From Oscillibacter sp. (GTDB taxonomy: Bacteria; Bacillota; Clostridia; Oscillospirales; Oscillospiraceae), in NCBI GenBank assembly GCA_009773995.1, contig VSMY01000090.1:1-10424 (forward strand): a stretch of 10,424 nt of DNA, written 5' to 3'. Below the pieces are notes generated by a model. It was not told where the DNA came from and ran no database searches. It saw only the letters and a list, made by a program, of their open reading frames with translations. The position numbers and the translations under genes were made by a program. Numbering within the stretch: position 1 is the first letter of the stretch; each line of letters starts with the position of its first letter. Below are positions 1-6,995 of this stretch, piece after piece.

Positions 1-1
1 G

Positions 2-439
2 GAGGCCCTGGCCCTCCAGGCCGCCGGGGTAGAGTGGGAGTATGTTCCCGGCGTGACCTCCGCCGTGGCTGTGCCGGGGGCGGCGGGGATTCCCGTCACC
101 CACCGGGGCGTGAGCCGGGGCGTTCACATCGTCACGGCCCATACGGCGGATACGGCGGACGGAATGCCGGAGGATTTGGAGGCGCTGGCCCGGCTGAAGG
201 AGGGGACCCTGGTGTTCCTCATGGGGCTGTCCCGGCTGGAGAGGATCGCCCGGAAACTCGTCGGGGCCGGACTGCCGCCGGATACTCCCGCCGCCGTGGT
301 ATCCGGAAAAAGCGTCCCCCGGACCGTCCGGGGGACGCTGGGAGACATCGCGGAGAAGGCGCGGGGGGCCGGGGCGGAGGCCCCCGCCGTCATCGTGGTG
401 GGAGGCACGGCGGGGATGGAGCTGGGAGGTCAGCCGTAG
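2..439 (+). CDS. cobA: Uroporphyrinogen-III C-methyltransferase (3' part, 5' end outside window)
   Basis: Partial gene open from the left edge in frame 2, ending with TAG at 437-439; about 145 C-terminal residues are visible. The product would transfer two methyl groups from S-adenosylmethionine to uroporphyrinogen III, giving precorrin-2 for siroheme and cobalamin. The visible part starts in the middle of the tetrapyrrole-methylase fold and contains the hallmark segment YVPGVTSAVAVPGAAGIPVT followed by HRG, as in SUMT/CobA proteins. Further on, the 'GTLVFLMGLSRLERIA' stretch and the closing 'APAVIVVGG' strand are also typical. In many Bacillota the gene is fused to hemD (uroporphyrinogen-III synthase); here the reading frame stops straight after the methylase domain, so there is no C-terminal fusion. 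An internal GTG at 53 is not the start, because the family motif extends upstream of it. The 3' end overlaps the convergent MATE gene by 10 bp. Confidence 0.9.
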   Translation, partial: EALALQAAGVEWEYVPGVTSAVAVPGAAGIPVTHRGVSRGVHIVTAHTADTADGMPEDLEALARLKEGTLVFLMGLSRLERIARKLVGAGLPPDTPAAVVSGKSVPRTVRGTLGDIAEKARGAGAEAPAVIVVGGTAGMELGGQP

Positions 440-1761
440 CCGTAGCGCTTCCGCTGGGTGACCAGGAAGGCCGCCGTGATGAACAGGGCCAGGACCTCCG
501 CCGCCGTCACCGCCAGCCAGATGCCGTCCAGCTCCAGGAAGAGGGGCAGGACGAAGATGGCCGCCGTCTGGAACAGCAGGGTCCGCAGAAAGGCGATGGC
601 GGCGGAGATTACGCCGCTTCCCAGGGCGGTGAAGAAGGCGGAGCCGAAGATGTTGAAGCCCATGGCCAGGAAGGACAGGGAATAGAGCTGAAAGCCCCTG
701 GCGGTGAGAGCCAGCAGGTCCGGGTCGTAGCCAACGAAGATGCGGGACAGGGGGCCCGCCAGGGCCACGGCGGCGGCGGTGAGCCCGGCGCAGCCCGCCA
801 GCATTAAAAGGAGGCTCTTGCGCAGGAGGCTTCGGAGCTCCCCCTGATTGCCCGCACCGTAGTGGTAGCTGACGATGGGGCCCGCGCCGATGGAGTAGCC
901 CATGAAGACGCCGATAAAGATGAAGTTCACATACATGATGACCCCGAAGGCCGCCACGCCGTCCTCTCCGATGAGGCGCATGAGCTGGAAGTTGTAGAGG
1001 ATGCTGACCAGGGACGTGGACAGGTTGCTCATCATCTCCGAGGAGCCGTTGGAGCAGGTCTGGGCCAGGACCCGGCCCTCCAACCGGGTTTTTGTCAGGT
1101 GGAGAGGGGACTTGTTGGGCAGGAGGAAGTAGATCAGGGGCACCACGCCGCCCACGAAGGAGCTGGCCACCGTGGCGATGGCCGCCCCGGCCACGCCCCA
1201 GGGCAGGACCCCCACCAGCAGCCAGTCCCCTGCCATATTGGTCAGGCCGGCCGCCACCGTCAGCCACAGGCCCAGCTTGGGCCGTTCCGCCGCCACAAGG
1301 AAGCTCTGGAACATGTTCTGCAAGATGAAGGGCACCAGGGCCAGGGTGAGGATGCGCCCATAGAGCACGGCCTGGGCCAGCATCTCCCCCTCTGCTCCCA
1401 GGAGGACGCAGAGGGGTTCCATGATGAGCTCGGCCACAAGCGTCAGGACCAGGCCGGCGGCGAGGCCGGTATAGATGATGAGGGAGAAGTAGCGGCTGGC
1501 TCGGGGGAGGTCCCCCTCTCCCATGGTGCGGGCCACCACGGCGCTGCCGCCGGCGCCCAGCATGAAGCCCACGGTCCCGAAGATCATCAGGGCGGGCATG
1601 ATGAGGTTCACCGCCGCGAAGGCGGTCTTGCCCGCGAAGTTGGAGACGAACACGCCGTCCACCACGCCGTAAATAGAGGTGAAGATCAGCATGACGATGG
1701 TGGGGAAGGTGAAGCGCAGGAGCTTGGCATAGGTGAAATGCTCGGACAGATGGATGTGCAT
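430..1761 (-). CDS. MATE family multidrug/cation efflux transporter
   Basis: 443-residue integral membrane protein of the multidrug and toxic compound extrusion family (usual length 440-480), which exports cationic compounds using a Na+ or H+ gradient. Hydrophobic segments consistent with about 12 transmembrane helices run through the whole protein. Family features include the N-terminal 'IYGVVDGVFVSNFAG' stretch (30-44), the glycine-rich 'GAGGSAVVARTMGEGD' (69-84) and, in the second half, 'SYHYGAGNQGELRSLL'. I chose ATG at 1761 (MHIHLSEHF) because AAAGGA lies 8 bases upstream and homology begins there. The frame stays open further upstream, but only through marR in another frame. It lies 47 bp downstream of the marR gene on the same strand and is probably co-transcribed with it and under its control, as mepA is with mepR in Staphylococcus aureus. 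The substrate cannot be told from sequence. Confidence 0.92.
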   Translation of the reverse strand: MHIHLSEHFTYAKLLRFTFPTIVMLIFTSIYGVVDGVFVSNFAGKTAFAAVNLIMPALMIFGTVGFMLGAGGSAVVARTMGEGDLPRASRYFSLIIYTGLAAGLVLTLVAELIMEPLCVLLGAEGEMLAQAVLYGRILTLALVPFILQNMFQSFLVAAERPKLGLWLTVAAGLTNMAGDWLLVGVLPWGVAGAAIATVASSFVGGVVPLIYFLLPNKSPLHLTKTRLEGRVLAQTCSNGSSEMMSNLSTSLVSILYNFQLMRLIGEDGVAAFGVIMYVNFIFIGVFMGYSIGAGPIVSYHYGAGNQGELRSLLRKSLLLMLAGCAGLTAAAVALAGPLSRIFVGYDPDLLALTARGFQLYSLSFLAMGFNIFGSAFFTALGSGVISAAIAFLRTLLFQTAAIFVLPLFLELDGIWLAVTAAEVLALFITAAFLVTQRKRYGYG

Positions 1762-1786
1762 AGGGGTTTCCTTTCTCTGTAAGCCA

Positions 1787-1805
1787 CGCCGGAAGACTTC
1801 CGGCG
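1787..1805 (-). other. Intercistronic hairpin between marR and the MATE gene
   Basis: Perfect 8-bp inverted repeat (CGCCGGAA / TTCCGGCG) with a 3-base loop, in the 47-bp gap between the marR stop codon and the MATE start. On the transcribed (minus) strand it is not followed by a U-run, so it is unlikely to be a full terminator. It may stabilise the upstream message or reduce read-through into the transporter gene. The function is inference. Confidence 0.5.
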
Positions 1806-1808
1806 GTT

Positions 1809-2249
1809 TTATGTTTTCGGGATGGAGGCCGCGGCCTCCTGGAACAGGGAGAGCCATTTCCGGGTCAGGCGGAGCATGGCTTCCAGATCCTCCGTTCCCA
1901 TGCGCCGGGAGGCGGCTTCCTCGGCGTCTTTGAGGGGGACGATTTTTTCCTGGATGAGGGCGCGGCCTGTTTCCGTGGGATAAACCCGGACCTCCCGCCC
2001 CGGACCGGGCCGGAGGGACAGGAAGCCGTCCTTTGCCAGCTTCCGCACGGAGGAGTGGACGGTCTGCTTGGTGAGCGCGAACTGGCGGCAGATGTCGGTC
2101 TGCGTGCAGCCCTCTCCCAGCTCCAGCAGGGTCCACAGCACCAGCAGGGCGCTGTCGGAGAGCTTCTGCCGAACAGCCAGCTCATGATAAAATTCGTCAA
2201 TCCGGTGCTGAAGCTGAAGGTATTCCTGGAACAGGCGGTATGCGTCCAT
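1809..2249 (-). CDS. MarR family transcriptional regulator
   Basis: 146-residue winged-helix repressor-type protein, the usual MarR length. An N-terminal dimerisation helix (about 1-28) is followed by the winged helix-turn-helix: helices around 33-60, the recognition helix in 'TKQTVHSSVRKLAKDGFL' (60-77), and the wing in 'RPGPGREVRVYPTETG' (80-95). C-terminal helices (about 96-140) complete the dimer interface. ATG at 2249 is preceded by GGGAGG 9 bases upstream, on a transcript starting near 2286. It is the first gene of a unit with the MATE transporter, so the likely role is ligand-responsive repression of that transporter and of itself. The predicted promoter and a perfect 15-bp inverted repeat directly upstream support autoregulation. 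The ligand is unknown. Confidence 0.9.
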   Translation of the reverse strand: MDAYRLFQEYLQLQHRIDEFYHELAVRQKLSDSALLVLWTLLELGEGCTQTDICRQFALTKQTVHSSVRKLAKDGFLSLRPGPGREVRVYPTETGRALIQEKIVPLKDAEEAASRRMGTEDLEAMLRLTRKWLSLFQEAAASIPKT

Positions 2250-2267
2250 GGCGTGGGGCCTCCCATA

Positions 2268-2312
2268 GTATGAAATCGGACTTGCAGAGGATACTATAGT
2301 CCGATTTCATAC
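2268..2312 (-). repeat. Perfect 15-bp inverted repeat, candidate MarR operator
   Basis: Arms GTATGAAATCGGACT (2268-2282) and AGTCCGATTTCATAC (2298-2312) are exact reverse complements separated by a 15-bp spacer. The arm-to-arm distance is 30 bp, near three helical turns. The right arm fills the spacer between the predicted -35 and -10 boxes of the marR promoter and touches the first base of the -10. The left arm sits just after the expected transcription start and before the ribosome binding site. This is the classic place for a repressor to block polymerase. MarR binding is inference from position and symmetry. Confidence 0.75.
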
Positions 2313-2321
2313 CAAAGTCAA
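2293..2321 (-). promoter_or_regulatory. Sigma-A-type promoter of the marR-MATE unit
   Basis: On the minus strand, TTGACT (2321-2316) is followed after 17 bases by TATAGT (2298-2293). The start of transcription would fall near 2286, leaving a short leader before the marR ribosome binding site. It is embedded in the inverted repeat described at 2268-2312. Confidence 0.8.
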
Positions 2322-2370
2322 CCGTCAATTTCGACAAGGATGCGGGGAGGTTCCTTGCAGGATATGTAAG

Positions 2371-2395
2371 AAGAGGCCCGGTTTCCGGGCCTCTT
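2371..2395 (-). terminator. Terminator-like hairpin after spoVAD
   Basis: An 11-bp perfect stem (2371-2381 with 2385-2395) closed by three bases starts one base after the spoVAD stop codon. The downstream tail on the minus strand (CTTACATATC) is only weakly U-rich, so termination strength is uncertain. It separates spoVAD from the marR promoter. Confidence 0.6.
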
Positions 2396-2396
2396 C

Positions 2397-3413
2397 TCAC
2401 TTCGCGGCGGAGATGCAGAGGACGTGGCAGATGGAGGGGATGGACTCCCCCTGAAAGCTGGAGGTGGGGGAGAGCAGGGCCCCGGTGGGGGCGAAGACAA
2501 TTTTTTTCCACTTCCCCTGGCGCAGCCCTGAGAGGAGGTAGCCGTTGAGCACCGAGGCGGAGCAGCCGCAGCCGGAGCCCCCGGCGTGCATGTCCTGCTT
2601 CTCCCGGTCGTAGAGGAGGAGGCCGCAGTCCTGGAAGCGGCCGTCCAGCTCGATGCCGTCTTTGGAGAAGAAGTCCCGGACGATGGCGTGGCCCAGCTCC
2701 CCCAGGTCCCCGGTGACCACCAGGTCGTAGTCCTGGGGCTTGGTTTTGGTGTCCTGGAAGAAGGCGGAGAGGGTGTCGTAGGCCGCCGGGGCCATGGCCG
2801 CCCCCATGTTGTTGGCGTCCGCGATGCCTTTGTCTACGATTTTTCCGCAGGTGATGTGGGTGATATAGGGCCCCTCCCCCTGGGAGGCCAGGATGGTGCA
2901 CCCGGCGGCGGTGGCGGTCCACTGGGCGGTGGGGGTCCGCTGGTTGCCGTAGGGCACGGGCATGCGGTATTGGCGCTCCGCCGTGCAGAAGTGGGAGGAG
3001 GTCATGGCGGCGGCCTTCTCCGCGAAGCCCCCGTCAATGGCCATGGCCGCCAGGGAGAGGGATTCTCCCATGGTGGAGCAGGCCCCGTAGAGCCCGTAGA
3101 AGGGCACGCCGAACTCCCGCAGGCCGAAGGAGGAGCCGATACATTGGTTTAATAAATCCCCGGCGAAAATATAGTCCAGGTCTCCGGGCTTGAGCTTGAT
3201 CTGGTCCAGGGCCCGCTGAAGGACCCGCTTCTGCATCATGGATTCCGCCTTCTCCCAGGTCTTTTCCCCGAAGAAGGAGTCCTGTTCCAGCTCGTCGAAG
3301 TGCTGCCGCAGGGGGCCCTCCCCCTCCAGCTTGCCGCCGATGTTGGCGTAGGAGATGACGGAGGGGGGATGCTCCAGGGCGACGGTGCGGCGTCCAATCC
3401 GTTTGTTGTTCAT
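2397..3413 (-). CDS. spoVAD: Stage V sporulation protein AD
   Basis: 338 residues, the same length as the Bacillus subtilis protein. SpoVAD is a thiolase-fold protein of the SpoVA complex in the spore inner membrane and binds dipicolinic acid (DPA), which is taken up into the forespore and released at germination. Diagnostic segments include 'EGPLRQHFDEL' (32-42), 'AGDLLNQ' (84-90), 'GACSTMGES' with Cys112 at the thiolase-type position (110-118), 'TSSHFCTAERQYR' (138-150), 'MGAAMAPAA' (203-211), 'GGSGCGCSA' (278-286) and 'APTGALLSPT' (308-317). ATG at 3413 is chosen because AAGGAGG lies 6 bases upstream; the open frame upstream of it lacks homology. It is unusual in standing alone: neither spoVAC nor spoVAE flanks it, and a hairpin follows directly. 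It may be a second spoVAD copy or a dispersed one. A sigma-G-like promoter precedes it. Confidence 0.95.
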   Translation of the reverse strand: MNNKRIGRRTVALEHPPSVISYANIGGKLEGEGPLRQHFDELEQDSFFGEKTWEKAESMMQKRVLQRALDQIKLKPGDLDYIFAGDLLNQCIGSSFGLREFGVPFYGLYGACSTMGESLSLAAMAIDGGFAEKAAAMTSSHFCTAERQYRMPVPYGNQRTPTAQWTATAAGCTILASQGEGPYITHITCGKIVDKGIADANNMGAAMAPAAYDTLSAFFQDTKTKPQDYDLVVTGDLGELGHAIVRDFFSKDGIELDGRFQDCGLLLYDREKQDMHAGGSGCGCSASVLNGYLLSGLRQGKWKKIVFAPTGALLSPTSSFQGESIPSICHVLCISAAK

Positions 3414-3445
3414 AGCGCGCCTCCTTGTGGCAGTGGTGTTCCTCC

Positions 3446-3474
3446 TAGGATGCCCGTGGGAGGGCGCTTTATGC
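3446..3474 (-). promoter_or_regulatory. Sigma-G-like (forespore) promoter of spoVAD
   Basis: On the minus strand, GCATA (3474-3470) is followed after 17 bases by CATCCTA (3452-3446). Both match the B. subtilis sigma-G consensus as I recall it (GHATR, 17-18 bases, CATNHTA). Transcription would start near 3439, about 26 bases before the ATG. spoVA operons are known sigma-G targets, so box match and gene identity agree. The assignment is inference. Confidence 0.65.
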
Positions 3475-3514
3475 GGGAGAAAAAGGCAAAAGGTGCCCTC
3501 TTTGCCCCCGGCCC

Positions 3515-3544
3515 TTGCGGAAAGGCGGGGCGGTTTGTTATAGT
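3515..3544 (+). promoter_or_regulatory. Sigma-A-type promoter of the AIM24-family gene
   Basis: TTGCGG (3515-3520) and TATAGT (3539-3544) are separated by 18 bases. Transcription would begin near 3551, about 45 bases before the start codon. The -35 box is a partial match, so confidence is moderate. Confidence 0.5.
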
Positions 3545-3595
3545 AAAGTATCACAAACCCCTGAAAAAGGGGCGAGACAAAAGGAGAGTGCCGCA

Positions 3596-4276
3596 ATGAA
3601 CTATGAAATCAAGGGCGAACCCATGCCGGTGGTAATCTGCAATTTGAACGCCGGGGAGACCATGATTACGGAAAAGGGCTCCATGGTGTGGATGAGCCCC
3701 AATATGGAGATGCAGACCTCCGCCGGGGGCAGCATCGGCAAGGCCTTTGGGCGGATGTTCTCCGGGGAGTCCATGTTCCAGAACCTCTACACCGCCCAGG
3801 GCGGGCCGGGCATGATCGCCTTTGCCTCCAGCTTCCCCGGCGCTATCCGGGCGGTGGAAATCGGGCCGGGGAAGTCCGTGGTGTGCCAGAAGTCCGCCTT
3901 CCTGGCCTCGGAGCAGGGGGTGGAGCTGTCCGTGTTCTTCCAGAAGAAGGTGGGCGCGGGCTTCTTCGGCGGCGAGGGCTTCATCATGCAGAAGCTCTCC
4001 GGCCGGGGGACGGCGTTCCTGGAGATTGACGGGTCCGCCGTGGAGTACGACCTGGCCCCTGGCCAGCGGCTGATTGTGGACACCGGGAATCTGGCCATGA
4101 TGGACGAGACCTGCTCCATTGACATCCAGTCCGTCAAGGGAGTGAAAAACGTCCTCTTCGGCGGGGAGGGGATGTTCAACACCGTGGTTACCGGGCCGGG
4201 CCATGTGGTGCTCCAGACCATGCCGTTGAGCGCCTTCGCCGGGTCCATCGCCTCGGTGCTGCCCAGTAAGAGTTAA
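3596..4276 (+). CDS. AIM24 / TIGR00266 family protein
   Basis: 226-residue protein of the AIM24 family (TIGR00266), a beta-rich fold found widely in bacteria and in the yeast mitochondrial protein Aim24; the bacterial function is not established. Family-like features are the repeated glycine-rich beta segments: 'TMITEKGSMVWMSPNMEM' near 22-39, 'FASSFPGAIRAVEIGPG' (76-92), 'GFFGGEGFIMQKLSGRGTAFLEI' spanning 122-144, and 'LIVDTGNLAMMDE' (159-171). There is no signal peptide and no transmembrane segment. ATG at 3596 is preceded by AAGGAGAG 7 bases upstream; an earlier in-frame ATG at 3515 coincides with the predicted -35 box and is rejected. The gene is divergent from spoVAD and is followed by a strong terminator, so it appears to be transcribed alone. 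Confidence 0.88.
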   Translation: MNYEIKGEPMPVVICNLNAGETMITEKGSMVWMSPNMEMQTSAGGSIGKAFGRMFSGESMFQNLYTAQGGPGMIAFASSFPGAIRAVEIGPGKSVVCQKSAFLASEQGVELSVFFQKKVGAGFFGGEGFIMQKLSGRGTAFLEIDGSAVEYDLAPGQRLIVDTGNLAMMDETCSIDIQSVKGVKNVLFGGEGMFNTVVTGPGHVVLQTMPLSAFAGSIASVLPSKS

Positions 4277-4291
4277 GCGTACACAGGATAG

Positions 4292-4328
4292 AAAGAGCCC
4301 CGGCGGAAATTCCGCCGGGGCTCTTTTT
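4292..4328 (+). terminator. Strong terminator between convergent genes, probably bidirectional
   Basis: A perfect 16-bp GC-rich stem (4292-4307 with 4311-4326) with a 3-base loop, running into a T-run (4324-4328) on the plus strand. It terminates the AIM24-family gene. The A-rich foot on the other side gives a partial U-tract on the minus strand, so it can also serve the glycan unit that ends at 4344. Confidence 0.9.
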
Positions 4329-4343
4329 GTCCTCTCAGAGGGT

Positions 4344-5861
4344 TTATGAGGCGCTCTCCATGCAGAGCTTCGCTCCGCCCAGGGCCACGGCGAAAACAAA
4401 CCAGAAAATGCACATCACACGGGGGTAGTTCCAGAGGTAGTCCGCCAGGCCGCAGACCAGAGCCCCGCAGAGGGCCGCGCAGGCGGCGGCGGTGATGGTC
4501 CTGGCGGCCCCATCGGCGCAGTGCCGGACGGCGCGGGCCGCCCGCTTCACGCCCCAGAGGGCGGAGCCCGCAAAGCCCACGAAACCTAAAACCCCCATCT
4601 CCGCCCAGACCTGGATATAGGTGTTGTGGGAGTGGACGAAGGGCGTCCGGGCGTGGTAGAAGTTCAGAAGCTTTACATACCGCTGGACGGCGGCGGTGCC
4701 CAGACCCGCGCCGGAGAGGGGGCGGCGGGCGATGACCTCCAGCCCGGCCTTGAACAGGGGAAAGCGGCTGTTGGTGGAAGAGTCGGAGGCGTCGAAGATG
4801 GTCAAAATGCGGTTCCAGATGCTGCCCGGCAGGAAGGGCACCGCCAGGAGGCACAGGGCGAAGAAGAGAGGCAGCAGCTTGGGTTTCCAGAGGAAGATCA
4901 TCACCACCATGGCGCAGGCGATGCCGATCCAGGCGGCGCGGCAGTAGGTCATGCCCAGGGCGGCGGCGCCCAGGACAAAGGCCGCGGAGGCCGCCAGCTT
5001 GGAAACGAGGTGCTTGGAGCACAGAATCAGGGCCAGGGTCAGGGGCAGCAGGAGAATCAGCACCTCGGCGAAGGTGTTGGGATTGTCGAAGAAGGAGAGG
5101 ACCCGGCTGGGCATGTCGGCGTTCAGGTCCATGTCCACGTAGGACTCGTTGACCTCCAGGCCGGAGAGACGCTGGTAGACGGCGTACAGGGAGGAGACGG
5201 CCACGCAGCCGGAGGCCCCCGCCGCCAGGCGCTTCAGCTCCTCCCGGCTGCGCAGGGCGCTGACGGTCACCAAGACGCAGAGAGCGGCGGAAATGTGATA
5301 GATGAGGAAACGGGTGGAGGCGTTCCGGGTCAGGGAGAAGACCACGCCCAGGACCACCGCCCCAAAGAAGAGGAATGGGAAAAAGCCGATGTTCTCCACG
5401 TCCAGCCTCCGGTCCCCTCGGCCCATGGCCCCGGCGTGGAGCAGGAGCAGAAGCAGGAGAAAGGCCATGAGGGTATAGGCGTTGTTCCAGTATTCGTAGG
5501 GGATGATCCAAAGGAGGAGGATCAGCCAGCCCTCGGCCACGGCGGTCTCGTCCCCCAGGCGGAAGGCCAGCTGGGAGAAAAAGCTGGTTTCAAAGGTCCC
5601 CTCCAGGAGCAGATAGAATTTGCGGAGCAAACGGCCCGGAAGGTTTGCCAGCCGGGACAGGAGCTTACAGGCCAGACTGTCCGGCCAGGAGCGGGCCGCG
5701 GCCCCCTCCCGGCACAGGGGGCGGAGAAGGGCGCTTTCGTCAATCTGGCGATTGCACCAGGCCCCGATGCGGACCGCCAGGCGATGGAGGCCGCTGTCCT
5801 GATAGGCGGCCAGGAAAAACAGAAGGATGTGGTAAAGACGGCTTTGCTTTAACAGTGTCAT
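4344..5861 (-). CDS. O-antigen ligase / Wzy-type polymerase family membrane protein
   Basis: 505-residue polytopic membrane protein, with hydrophobic segments from about residue 111 to 497. It carries the Wzy_C/O-antigen-ligase signature: an upstream membrane block with 'GMTYCRAAWIG' (303-313), then a large extracytoplasmic loop with 'SRFPLFKAGLEVIARRPLSG' (365-384) and 'HSHNTYIQVWAEMG' (410-423). Family members join or polymerise lipid-linked glycans outside the membrane. In a Gram-positive, a role in surface polysaccharide or teichoic/S-layer glycan assembly is likely, but polymerase and ligase cannot be told apart. Residues 1-110 form an unusual N-terminal part, mostly basic and not clearly membrane-spanning. 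ATG at 5861 lies 10 bp after the glycosyltransferase stop; GAGG, overlapping that TGA, serves as ribosome binding site, so the two genes are translationally close-coupled. Confidence 0.85.
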   Translation of the reverse strand: MTLLKQSRLYHILLFFLAAYQDSGLHRLAVRIGAWCNRQIDESALLRPLCREGAAARSWPDSLACKLLSRLANLPGRLLRKFYLLLEGTFETSFFSQLAFRLGDETAVAEGWLILLLWIIPYEYWNNAYTLMAFLLLLLLLHAGAMGRGDRRLDVENIGFFPFLFFGAVVLGVVFSLTRNASTRFLIYHISAALCVLVTVSALRSREELKRLAAGASGCVAVSSLYAVYQRLSGLEVNESYVDMDLNADMPSRVLSFFDNPNTFAEVLILLLPLTLALILCSKHLVSKLAASAAFVLGAAALGMTYCRAAWIGIACAMVVMIFLWKPKLLPLFFALCLLAVPFLPGSIWNRILTIFDASDSSTNSRFPLFKAGLEVIARRPLSGAGLGTAAVQRYVKLLNFYHARTPFVHSHNTYIQVWAEMGVLGFVGFAGSALWGVKRAARAVRHCADGAARTITAAACAALCGALVCGLADYLWNYPRVMCIFWFVFAVALGGAKLCMESAS

Positions 5862-5871
5862 GGCGTTTTCC

Positions 5872-6888
5872 TCAAATGCGATTCTTCAAGCGGTAGAGCT
5901 GGGTCAGGGTGAAGAAGTGCTTTCCCCGGACCAGGTTGGCCACCATCTGCTTGTTGGGACTGAGACCTGCGGGAACCAGCTCCCGGACAGCCTTTTCCAT
6001 TTCCGGGCGGCGGCAGAATTCCTTGACGGCCTTCTGGCGCTGGCGGATGGACTTGGGATTGTCCCGGGCGTACTCGTTGCCCACGGCGATGAGCAGGCCC
6101 GCCCAATTGGAGCTCTCCCGCCACTGGGGGCGGGCGGGCTCCAGGCCGTACTTGGAAACCAGGGCCTCCTTCCGCTCCATAAAGCGGGTGAAGACCTGGG
6201 GGAAGTTCTTCATGTAGTGGTGGGTGGCGGACTCCCCGTGGAGGAAATAGCGGTAGAGGGGTTGGTCCGTCGCCGCCAGGGAGCGGGCGTTGCAGAAATA
6301 CTCCAGGACGAAGAGCTCGTCCTCTAAATAAGGGCCGTCGAAGGCAATGTGGTTTTTGCGGATAATTTCCGTGGAGAAGAGGTAGCAGACGCTGTAGCCG
6401 TTAAACACCGGCTGGGTCAGCCGGTCTCCGGTCAGAGGATAGACCAGTTTCTCACGGATACCGGTCTCGTCGTAGATCCCGGCGGGAAGCTGAGCCTGAA
6501 CGCTGGCCTTTCCGTCCGGCCAGAGGTAGGTCAGGGCACAGGCGGCGGCGTCCGCGCCGGACTGTTCCCGGAGGTTCCACAGCGTTTCCAGAGTCTGGAA
6601 CTCATAGCAGTCGTCGGCATCCAGAAAGGCGATGTAATCCCCCTTGGCCTCGTTAAGCCCCAGGTTCCGGGCCTCGCTGACGCCCTGGTTCTTCTTCCGG
6701 TGAAAGACGCGGACCCGGCCGTCCTTGGCGGCGAACTGGTCGCACAGGGCGGCGGAACCGTCGGTGGACCCGTCGTCCACCAGGATGAGCTCCCAGTCGG
6801 AAAAGGTTTGGCGGGCCACGCTGTCGAGGCAGCGGTGCAGGAACTTTTCCGACTGATAGACGGGAACGATGACAGAGATACTGGGCAT
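5872..6888 (-). CDS. Family 2 glycosyltransferase
   Basis: 338-residue inverting glycosyltransferase of the GT2/GT-A fold, probably adding a sugar from a nucleotide-sugar donor to a surface glycan at the cytoplasmic face. The N-terminal strand 'ISVIVPVYQSEKFL' (4-17), the nucleotide-binding 'VDDGSTDGS' (37-45), 'NQGVSEARNLGL' (67-78), the metal-binding 'LDADD' (89-93) and a likely catalytic acidic pair in 'YLEDELF' (187-193) are all present, so it should be active. No membrane segment is apparent. ATG at 6888 has GGAGG 7 bases upstream. It is the first gene of a two-gene unit with the O-antigen-ligase-like protein. A predicted promoter near 7024-6996 with a hairpin-bearing leader of about 100 bases lies upstream. 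Donor and acceptor are unknown. Confidence 0.92.
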   Translation of the reverse strand: MPSISVIVPVYQSEKFLHRCLDSVARQTFSDWELILVDDGSTDGSAALCDQFAAKDGRVRVFHRKKNQGVSEARNLGLNEAKGDYIAFLDADDCYEFQTLETLWNLREQSGADAAACALTYLWPDGKASVQAQLPAGIYDETGIREKLVYPLTGDRLTQPVFNGYSVCYLFSTEIIRKNHIAFDGPYLEDELFVLEYFCNARSLAATDQPLYRYFLHGESATHHYMKNFPQVFTRFMERKEALVSKYGLEPARPQWRESSNWAGLLIAVGNEYARDNPKSIRQRQKAVKEFCRRPEMEKAVRELVPAGLSPNKQMVANLVRGKHFFTLTQLYRLKNRI

Positions 6889-6930
6889 AGGCGACCTCCA
6901 TGGGTCCGGCGGCAGCGCCTTTCAACCTTA

Positions 6931-6963
6931 AATAAAGCGGGGGCCTTCCCGCGGAAGGCCCCC
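6931..6963 (-). terminator. Terminator-like hairpin in the leader of the glycan unit
   Basis: A perfect 11-bp GC-rich stem (6939-6949 with 6953-6963) with a 3-base loop, followed on the minus strand by GCTTTATTTAAGG, a fair U-tract. It can terminate the small gene at 7041-7214. It also lies downstream of the predicted promoter at 6996-7024 and so falls inside the leader of the GT2 gene. Confidence 0.75.
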
Positions 6964-6995
6964 TGCCATGGCAGCGGCTGCCGGAATATAAAACC

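Noticed and set aside
862..1782. 306-codon plus-strand frame opposite the MATE gene
   Set aside because: It is a His/Gly/Gln-rich shadow of the transporter with no plausible ribosome binding site or domain.
1762..2136. N-terminal extension of the MATE frame to 568 residues
   Set aside because: The extra stretch is the marR gene read in another frame; the ATG at 1761 has its own ribosome binding site and fits the family start.
4626..5852. 408-codon plus-strand frame opposite the O-antigen-ligase-like gene
   Set aside because: Its translation is Gly/Gln/His/Glu-rich with no motif; it is the complement of a leucine-rich membrane protein with clear family motifs.
6962..6973. CTGCCATGGCAG palindrome as a protein operator
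   Set aside because: It is perfect but short and lies in a GC-rich leader with other inverted repeats; RNA structure explains it as well, so it is mentioned only as part of the leader.
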